A stretch of 64,000 nt of DNA from the NCBI GenBank assembly GCA_031772625.1, contig CM062804.1:1018200514-1018264513 (forward strand), read 5' to 3'. The stretch's first letter is position 1. Each line of letters opens with the position of its first letter. Of the stretch, positions 56,018-64,000 are shown one piece after another. The notes below the pieces were generated by a model. The model was not told the origin of the DNA. It saw only the letters and a list, made by a program, of their open reading frames with translations, and did no database searches. A program made the translations under genes and the position numbers. Source of the DNA: Pinus tabuliformis. Taxonomy: Eukaryota; Streptophyta; Pinopsida; Pinales; Pinaceae.

Positions 56018-58575
56018 TGTAACACCCCAAACGACATAGACAATTATTTTGGTTACTAAGTTTTACTTATTATTTTTACTGTATTAGCTTTTACATTTAT
56101 TTTTGAATGATAAATGACTGAGGCTAAGAGGCTAGGATATATTTTGTTACCTAATTAATGAATAATTAGGAGTTAAAGTATTTTAACAAGAACTAAAAGA
56201 AAGAATTGTTAACCTCCAGAAACAATTAAATTAAAGAAACAATTACTCATCTGCTCCCTCAAGAGGAGTAGGAGAGACAAAGATGTGGGGGGAGAGTCAA
56301 GGCAATAGAAAAGGTTACCTAAATATCCTTGTGTTGGATGAAATAAACCATTAGGAAAGACTCAAATACACTCGGAAAGGTACAAGATTTGATGTTGGAC
56401 TGTGAGTCCTAAAGCCTAAGGTACCTGACTGTGGTGGACTCAATTCGCTGTGTGGATGAGGAAGTGCTTGGGGGAGAGTGTGGACGTAATTTCGGGACTC
56501 ATGACTGAGCGGTGAGACCTTCCAAGTAGGAATAGAAGTTACATGCTTACGAATCTGTGAACAGATAAGTGATCCAAAACTACACTCAAGAGATGTAAAT
56601 AAAAAAATGGAATATTAGTTCTGTAAATAGAGTTAAATTCTATAGATATGAATGTATTCTACATATTCTATAAGACTATCTATAATCTATACATTCTATA
56701 GAACTGATTGCAATCCAATTAGAGGATCAAAGAAAGTAACTAGAATATGCATATCATTCCAAGTAAAAACATAGTACTAGATAAATTTGAAGAAAAATAG
56801 ACAAAGGATATCATAGACATTGCAGTAAGAAGAGCTAGTAATTTGTATGCTTTGAATAATTTATTAACCAAGTGCTCATTATAAGAAATGCTAGTACTCA
56901 TATGCTTAGTATAGTTCATTGACAGGAAATACTTAATGTTGTGATATTCAATTATTCCAAACAAACAATTTCTTGAAGAATGTAAGACGGTAACAGGCAA
57001 TAATACATTATGATAACCCATTCGAATCTTCCTTGGTAAACATCGACAAAAGGGAAGAAGTAAACTTCGGCATGCAAACATTCTCCAATTACGAAAATTA
57101 AACCTTCTACCATCGTGTACAAGTTCTTATAAATGAAAGGTTTCAACCATTTAGCATTTGGATTCCATAATTGGAACAAATATAACGGAAGCCTATTCAT
57201 ACTATTAAATAACGACTGCAAATCACAAAACAGAGTCCAATTGATAGTTCGAGTCTGGCTTTAGAAGCTATTTAGTTTCAAAAAAGGAATAAAAATGTCT
57301 TTTGTCTTGACAGCAGAGAACTATAAAAGTTGTGCCTAAACATCTGACTCTAACATTCTCCAACAGAAAACCTAAGCAACTTAACCTTAGTGGAAATGTT
57401 CAGACTATGCTGTAAAGGATGGGTTGTAGCAAGTTCACAATAAGATTTCCAGAAACCCTTCATTAAAATTCCAAGTTATGGACCAGCGGTATCTTAGCCA
57501 CTGCCCAAAACTCAAGGCACGTTCCAAGGACAACTAGCAGCATAAATTTCATATTGACGAGGACCCATGAGCTGTGAGTATGTGAATAAAGTCTTCACGA
57601 TCATGAAAATCACAAAGCCGACATGAGCTAATGCCTGCACCACGTACAAAACCAGTTTGAGAAATCACAGTGGGAAAAACCAAACAAGATCCCCATCAAG
57701 CATAAAGGTTAAAACACAGAGAAAGATGCCAGAGAATACGTGTGAGTGGGTAATTCCAGTGAATGGCGGTCTGCCTGTACCCAAACGAATTCAAAGTTAG
57801 ATAATAGAGTTTAAATACTGGCAATAACAAATAAGACTAAAACCAAACTCATGGCTCACCTTTCCGAGGTCGATAACTGTCTAGGTTGCTCTCCACAAGA
57901 TGGGAAAGTCAACAGAAACCCTGTGCAATTAGGCAAGCACTCAGAACCCCAAGTTGAGCGAGATTCTGAAGTAAAATACATCAACAAGTAGCACAAAACA
58001 AAATAACTATGAGAAATCAAGTGCGACAAGTACCTCGTGAAGTGGGGGCACGTTATAACTCCCCATGGAAGCATGTGAAGCCGCACAAAACCCTCGCAAG
58101 GTAGCGGAAGACCAGAACAACAACAAACAAAGAACTCAACCTCGCCAAATGAATCATGTGACGGCCGCACTCGGGAGAAGAGAGGCTAAACCCTAGCTTC
58201 TCCAAGCCGTCAGATCGCCAACCCCAAATCGGAGGAGGCAGATCCTTTTAGTTGTCACATGCAAGCAAAGCCCTTTGGCGAATACATGCAGAGGCATTAA
58301 CCTTGCTTGTACCGCATATGTATAATACTCCTAAATTCTAAATAAACAAATTAATTATGTGTGTCAACCCCAAAGTCTGTTCACGTGAATCATAAATGGT
58401 GAACTAACATGAACCGTAGATGGATATGCATGGAGCCTCTATGTGAGAAACCTTGAAAAATGAAATACATGGTAATAAATATGGTATAAGTTAAAGTCCA
58501 CCATAAAACTTGCCATCATTAATATATATATATATATATATTATTATTATTTCACCCTAAGTGATAAGTGTTACA
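56018..58575 (+). repeat. 3' LTR of element C
   Basis: A 2.56-kb copy of 48582-51180, with the same ends. It differs by many transitions and small indels, including a short TA run near 58522-58541. Confidence 0.93.
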
Positions 58576-58580
58576 CAACA

Positions 58581-58880
58581 TGTGATCCACTACCACCTAT
58601 GAAAATGCAACACCTCCAGCACATACCAGCTCTAAATTATAAATTATATATCTCTTAATTTATAACATTGTTTAATCTCAATCTCAAAAGCATATTAAAA
58701 ATAATAAAATATTAAAAATTATTTAGAAAACATACCAATAAACATTAAAACATTTGATAAACCAATCATCAAAATGGTCAAAAATAATTATAACTATACC
58801 ATACTTAAACATTTACTAAATCTTTCATCAAAATATCTGTCATCAAAATGGCCAAAGCATGTCATAACTAAATCCCTGCA
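58581..58880. other. AT-rich flank right of element C
   Basis: Host DNA continuing from 48581 across the element C insertion. No gene is seen. 'catcaaaatggtcaaa' and 'catcaaaatggccaaa' recur at short range. Confidence 0.5.
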
Positions 58881-58956
58881 ACATTATTTGACGTCTTATT
58901 AGCTTTAATGAAAACATAAATAGTAATAGACATTATTTGACGTCTTATTAGCTTTA
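58881..58956. repeat. Pair of perfect 27-bp direct repeats
   Basis: Two identical copies starting 'acattatttgacgtcttatt', at 58881-58907 and 58930-58956, just downstream of the peptide gene's stop. Each contains TGACGTCT. They may be a recent local duplication in the 3' UTR. Confidence 0.85.
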
Positions 58957-58961
58957 AAGTG

Positions 58962-59566
58962 CTAGCAACATAGGGCACAGTAGTTGGGAGGGGTGTAATA
59001 GCCGCAACATTGCAGGGTGGCGCAGCCGCAGTCCGATTGGCAGGTGTAATCCTCTTGCAACGTGACCCCTAAACATACACAACAATTTTTATCATTTTTT
59101 TATACTGTAATTTTGATATTTTTTTCAGCAAGAAAAAATTGTCTAAAACAGTATATAATTATGAAGGCCGAATCAACAAATAGTCCTCATAAACCTTGTG
59201 ATATCTACATCATGACTATATAGATAGAGAATATTCTACCTACATACAACTGAAGCTTAAACAAACAAGTAACTCTAGTAAACAAGTAACTCGAAACCAA
59301 ACGATCCAAATGTTGATATATCTTTTCACCAGCCTTGAATCTATTTATATCAATAAAGATTTTTTCCCCTGACATTAAAATTATACGACATTTTCTCCAT
59401 GAACCAGCAACTCCAAACTAAACAAAGGAGCCCCCAATGGTAATTTACCTGGTGGCGTTGCCTGCGGCTTTTCACCTGGATCATCGCGTATGCCTGTTAC
59501 AGCAGATAGCAGGAAGAGGGCGAAAATGCAAGTGCCTAACATTAATACCAGCTTCGAAGCAGCCAT
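58962..59566 (-). CDS. Secreted cysteine-rich peptide gene, two exons
   Basis: Exon 1 runs from ATG at 59566 to 59449 and exon 2 from 59068 to the TAG at 58962. The 380-bp intron has donor CCACCAG|GTAAAT and acceptor TATGTTTAG. The joined frame is 74 codons with no stop. Residues 1-25 form a signal peptide (KLVLMLGTCIFALFLLSAV). A Pro/Gly/charged spacer follows, and then a C-terminal domain with eight Cys spaced C-X3-C-X-C-X4-CC-X8-C-X2-CC. The size and plan fit secreted plant peptides of the antimicrobial or signalling type. I do not recognise the spacing, so no function is claimed. The intact frame and splice sites contrast with everything else here. Confidence 0.65.
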
Positions 59567-59657
59567 TAATATCGGTATCAACCCAAAAGGAAAAGAAGAA
59601 ATCCACAAGTAGAGCACCAATGAGATGAGATGGTGAGGAGAACCAACCAGGTGAAAG

Positions 59658-59665
59658 TATAAATA
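59658..59665 (-). promoter_or_regulatory. TATA-like box of the peptide gene
   Basis: TATTTATA on the minus strand (TATAAATA on plus), about 92 bases before the ATG. The surrounding sequence, including a 'ccatctcatct' stretch in the leader, recurs at 62470-62530 and 63295-63345 without the coding region. Confidence 0.5.
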
Positions 59666-59699
59666 GAGATAGGGTTTGACTTGCAAGAATTAATGAGTG

Positions 59700-60500
59700 T
59701 TATATTAAAAAAAATATAATATTAAAATACAAAATATTATAAAATTAATTATATTTATTTGAATAATAATTTTAATTACATAAATAATGGTTTATTTTGA
59801 AATATGATTTATTATAAAATGTTATAATTATGGAGTTATATATATAGCTATGTTCTTAAAATATCTTATAAAATCAATTTTTTATGATGAGCCTTGGTCA
59901 ACTGTGGAATATCTGAATTTAGATTCTAGAAAACCTAACTACATAAATCTACAATTCATTATATTTAAATAAATAATATTTTTAATTATATGAATAGATC
60001 ATTATTTTAGAATATGATTTATAATATCATATAATATAATATAAAAATACTCAATTGTGGAATATCCAAATTCAAATCCTAAAAAACCTAACCACAGAAA
60101 TCTACAATCCATTATATTTAAATAAATAATATTTTTAATTATATAAATAGATAATTATTTTAGAATATGATTTATAATATAATATAATATAATATAATAT
60201 AAAAATACTATATCAGAGTATAAACTAAAAGTTATATTTTTTATTTTTTAATATATATATGAGTGTTATATTTCAACAATATTTATATTATTATTTTAAA
60301 AATCATAATACAATAATACTTATATATTTTTAAAATAATTATTTTTAGAATTACTCAAATTAAAAAGTTAGATTAATATATAAACCAAAGTTATAATCTG
60401 ATTTATGAAAATATAAATGATAGTTATATTCGATTTATGAATTTTTTTTAGTCTTTCAAAAAAGCTTTTATTATATTATTATGAAAATAAAAAATATAAG
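59700..60500. repeat. AT-rich dispersed repeat
   Basis: Upstream of the peptide gene. It shares 'aattaattata', 'tttaattacataaata' and 'ggaatatgatttata'-type words with 3660-4320 and 62570-62930. About 59930-60010 and 60060-60140 are an internal direct repeat ('atatttaaataaataatatt'). Confidence 0.7.
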
Positions 60501-60506
60501 TTGATT

Positions 60507-61990
60507 TTCAAAGGCTCTTTTTGCTTCACTATGATTGTAATTGTTAGCTAGGAGAGTCCTAATGTAATGCATAAGATCTTGCCATTGAAACTTTATTTCT
60601 AGTGGGCTAAACAACCATATATACCAAAAAAGAAGTAAAAAGAGTAAACAACCTACCAAAAAAGAAGCAAAATGAGTAAACAACCAGTAGACTGCATATC
60701 AAGGTGGTGGTTGAGGAGGATGCATGGGATGAAGTACAAGTGGAAGGTGGTGGTGGTTCACCCTGTCGTTCATGCATATGAAAATCAATGTGCTCCATTC
60801 TAGCCTCAAGTTCATGTAGATAGTCATTGATCTGCCATTGGCTTCTACACACATTAGCTAGTTGTTCCAAGATCTTTGACTCATTGTATTGAATATCGTT
60901 CATATAGGCCACTAGCTCATTCCTATCCTCATATCTATGCTCATGAAGGATATCAACGGTGGCTTGAATTCCCCTCACTTGACCAGCTATCGAGTCCAAG
61001 GAGGGAGGCTGGTCGACATGGCTAGGTGAGTGAGCCACGTCTTGGGCAATTTCGCCCTATCTATCCCTGTTTTCGGAATATTTCTCACTGGAGGTGGTCT
61101 ACTTGCCTGCATGTGCCTCTCGCCACCCTTGTTGTCTACCCCTTCTACGAGGTCTTCTGCACTGGTGAGGCATCGTTGCATGCAATAAAGTAACCCAGTT
61201 TTGGACAGGAACATTATCAAATGTACACTCAATTCTTTGAACCAGACTCCCACACCACAACACCAATGGAGATCAAACTAGATGATGAGGGGTTGACCCT
61301 GCAAGGAATAAGGAGGGCCTAGACACTGAAAGAGGCCAAAAACTATAGGGGGTGTCAAAACCCACTTCCCTACTCAAACCCAACCGACTAGAAACTCGAG
61401 AAGCACAAAGACTCACAACAAACTCCCATTTCGACCAATTCACCCGAACATTTACCTCACTGAGGAAAACATTGCTCACAAGAAATTTCTGGAACCCAAA
61501 AAGACATGAAGCACGATGAGTCAACTTGAGAGAGAGAGACTATGGAATATACAACACACAAGAACATAAACAAGAACAATTATAGACCTCCGAGGTCCAT
61601 GGCCATCCTTATACCATAACACAACTTTAAGGACTGGAGGGTAAACCTGAGAAGGGACATCATGGAACTCTTCCTCAAAGAAAACACCAAATTCATAACT
61701 TCATAGGGAAGCCCTACCTCCAACCAATGAGAGTCCCCAAGATGGGGACCAGGTCTCCTTAACCACCCATACCCCTTTCCAATGTTTAACCCACAAGTTC
61801 GATAGAATATATGCATAGAATTTGTAGCACTCTTTTCAAGTTGGAAACTAGCCACGCTGAGAGACACCTCCATTGTCAAAATTTATCACTAGGCTGAGAG
61901 GAAAATTCCCAGGGTGGGGAGGCAGTGCTCCAGGACCCCAGATATATGCCTATCAGTAGCCTAGGACAGAAAAACGAACTCCTTTTCCTT
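60507..61990 (-). pseudogene. TE-derived gene fragment, copy 2
   Basis: Second copy of the 4330-5770 segment. The minus frame 61038-60607 is open for 143 codons: HSPSHVDQPPSLDSIAGQVR, ATVDILHEHRYEDRNELVAY, QLANVCRSQWQINDYLHELE, then a Cys/Ser tail and a hydrophobic end. Upstream, in another frame, are the Arg-rich part (61253-60987 region) and a 99-codon frame (61879-61580). Charged helices suggest a coiled coil. I cannot name the family. Confidence 0.5.
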
Positions 61991-62224
61991 CTCGAGAATT
62001 CTGGTGGTCATTCGTCTCTCTGCCTCAGCCTTCTTTGCAACCAAAACAATGGCTCCACTCCATGGTTCCCCTACTCATCTCCATCATAAAACTAATTCTG
62101 CTTCACATAGCCTGTATCATAAATATGCCCAAATCCTCTAGAGGCTTCTTCATATGGCCCAACCGAAAATAAATTCCATTTATGGCCTGATTAATATTTG
62201 ATGTGTGGAGAGGGGAGGTTGCCC

Positions 62225-62730
62225 CAAAGCCCCGTTATCGGGGATAAAATTATGTTATTTAATATGGACATTGAAATATTTATTTATGGTTCATTAAAAT
62301 ATGTTTATGTTACTAATATACTTTCGTATTAAATTTAGATGTCAAATAAACATATGGTTCATAAAAATATTCTTATGTTACTAATATATTTTTGTATTAA
62401 ATATTAGATATCAACTGAACATACATTGAATTATTATATTAGGGTAAAAAAATGTGAAAGTAAAGAAATGAAACACTAATAAGATGAGATGGTGAAGAAA
62501 ATTAGGGAGTTGAAAGCATAAATAGAGATAGAGCTGGAGTTGCAGAAACTAAATAAAATACTACTCCAAGAATTATAACATGGAAAAAAAATTATAATAT
62601 TAAAATAAAAATATACAAAATATTACAAAATTAATTATAATTTAATTATATTTATGTAGGTAGTAATTTTAATTACATAAATAACTATTTATTTTGAAAT
62701 ATGTTTTATTATAAAATATTATAAATCAAG

Positions 62731-62761
<31 letters not shown>

Positions 62762-63420
62762 ACCAAAATAAATTATAATATTACAATAAAAATATGTAAA
62801 TATTATTATAATTAATTGTAATTTAATTATATTTAGATAGGTAATTATTTTGGAATATGATTTATTATAAAATATAGTATTATAGTATAAACTAAAAATT
62901 ATATTTTTATTTACTAAATATTATATGTGTGTGTGAGAAAACAATATAAATAATATTAAAGAAAAAATACAATAATACATATATATTTTATAATCATTAC
63001 TCTTAGAATTATTCAAGTTAAAATGTTAGATTAAAATATAAATGATAATTATATTTGAAATGTAAAATTATGTTATTTAATATGGATGTTGAAATATTTT
63101 ATTTATGGTTCATGACAATATTTGTATGTTACTAATACATTTTTGTATTAAATATTAGATGTCAACTAAACATATTGTTTATTAAAATATTCTATTGTTT
63201 ATTAATATATTTTTGTATTAAATATTAGATGTCAACTAAACATACATTGAATTATTATATTAGAGTAAAATAAATAAATTTGAATGTAAAGAAATGAAGA
63301 TGGTGAAGAAAACTAAGGAGTTGAAAGCATAAATAGAGATAGGGTTGGAGTTGTAGGAATTAAATATAATACTAGTACAAGAGCTATAATAAGGAAAATA
63401 TTAACTATCCAAATTTGTTC
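62225..63420. repeat. Tandem repeat of a promoter-like AT-rich unit
   Basis: Two units of about 0.84 kb start at 62225 and 63064 (both 'aaaattatgttatttaatat'); the second is cut after 63420. Each carries a segment with 'gcataaatagagatag' and 'agatggtgaagaaaa' that matches the TATA region and 5' UTR of the peptide gene at 59600-59670. Neither has the coding exons. A TA run lies at 62737-62760. Confidence 0.7.
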
Positions 63421-63559
63421 ATGCTCGTAACAATGGTGGAGAGAGCAAGGAGCGTAGTAGGTTAGGGTTTCAAGCTTTCCACGGCCTTGCCCTGACAACC
63501 CTATTAAAGTACTACAAAACAAAGTCCTGCAAACGGACTTGCGACCCACGACTGAGAAA

Positions 63560-64000
63560 GCGATGAACAATATGGCATGTGGGGAGAGATCCCCTCCTAT
63601 AGGAATGTTGCAGTAGGAGAATCGAGCCAGCACGGCGTTGCTGGCAGAAATGGGGGAGCAGGTAAATGAATATCGGTTTTGGGGGGCAAAGGGCAGGTGG
63701 GTTTGCGAGGAAAATGCCTGCCAAGAGCTGCTAAAAAACCAAGATTCGTTATCTCGAACAACAAGCTGGAAGAGTACTGAAAATACATGAAGGATCATGC
63801 CCTCATCTGCAAGTTCATAGGGGCATGGTTGACAGAGAAAGAGTTGATTAAATGGATCCAGCAAAGATGGAAACCAAAAGGCCACATTGATCTTAAGCTT
63901 GGGGCGAAGGGTTTCTTCACAGTGATCTTCTCAAATCTGGAAGACAAAGAAAGGTTTTCGAAGACGGGTCGTACTTCTTCAACAATGCTGGTTTCTTCAT
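63560..64000 (+). pseudogene. DUF4283-type (LINE ORF1-like) fragment, runs off window
   Basis: The plus frame reads an N-terminal Gly/Arg-rich part (GEIPSYRNVAVGESSQHGVA), then KPRFVISNNKLEEY, ALICKFIGAWLTEKELIKWI, GHIDLKLGAKGFFTVIFSNL. This is the pattern of the DUF4283 domain found at the N-terminus of plant LINE ORF1 and related proteins. Two TGA stops (near 63672 and 63777) and a one-base deletion near 63950 break it. The start is unclear. The 190-residue minus frame at 63885-63313 is its antisense shadow. Confidence 0.55.

Larger units (their letters stand above)
48582..58575 (+). mobile_element. Element C: full-length chromovirus (Ty3/gypsy, Tekay-like)
   Basis: A 9,994-bp element with both LTRs, flanked by perfect 5-bp target-site duplications CAACA (48577-48581 and 58576-58580). 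LTRs begin TGTAACACC and end TGTTACA. Inside are a tRNA-Met primer site, gag with a zinc knuckle, protease, RT, RNase H, integrase, an intron and a chromodomain, then a poly-G polypurine tract. Primer type, domain order and chromodomain place it among chromoviruses, closest in style to Tekay/Del. Frameshifts and stops inactivate it. The LTRs look about 90% alike by eye over their first 250 bases, so it is old. Confidence 0.93.

Noticed and set aside
63313..63885. 190-codon minus-strand open frame at the right end
   Set aside because: The plus strand of the same stretch gives a recognisable DUF4283-like sequence. The minus frame is its antisense shadow.

Overview
The window looks like part of a very large, repeat-rich seed-plant nuclear genome. 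A gymnosperm is my guess, but nothing here fixes the species. Nearly everything recognisable is an LTR retrotransposon or the wreck of one. Coding frames are broken mostly by CAG-to-TAG and CGA-to-TGA changes, as expected for old methylated plant repeats. I found no rRNA, tRNA or CRISPR. The one apparently intact cellular gene is a two-exon gene for a small secreted cysteine-rich peptide (58962-59566, minus strand).

Layout. 1-3066: a direct duplication of a 57-bp minisatellite plus CT-rich tract, with an inverted GA-rich copy between. 3470-3639: a 170-bp foldback. 3640-5770: an AT-rich segment and TE gene fragment, repeated at about 59740-61990. 6720-8931: a degraded coiled-coil gene on the minus strand, cut by element A. 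8932-23364: element A (+), a 14.4-kb Ty3/gypsy element with Tat/Ogre-like traits. 23365-24510: unassigned spacer. 24511-37184: element B (-), a relative of A lacking RT, RNase H and most of integrase. A and B lie tail to tail. 37185-39170: unassigned DNA and a zinc-knuckle gag remnant. About 40020-44149: element D (-), a gag-only element with degraded LTRs. 44150-48581: unassigned, with one candidate exon. 48582-58575: element C (+), a full-length chromovirus with a perfect CAACA target-site duplication. 58576-63420: the cysteine-rich peptide gene, AT-rich repeats, a TE fragment and two promoter-only copies of the peptide-gene upstream region. About 63560-64000: the start of a DUF4283-type (LINE ORF1-like) pseudogene that runs off the window.

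Most interesting system: the A/B family. It has gag-pol in one long frame, a second RNase H (aRNH) placed after integrase behind a likely 3' splice site, and a convergent antisense gene for a plant-mobile-domain (PMD) protein. That antisense gene has its own TATA box and two introns. A conserved hairpin lies in its first intron and a conserved stem-loop lies in the element leader. The plant Tat lineage is known for a second RNase H and for extra antisense ORFs. The order INT-aRNH, the split antisense transcription unit, and the B derivative that keeps gag, protease, aRNH and PMD while losing RT/INT are the parts that may be undescribed.

Limits: all similarities were judged by eye. Repeat boundaries marked 'about' may be off by tens of bases.
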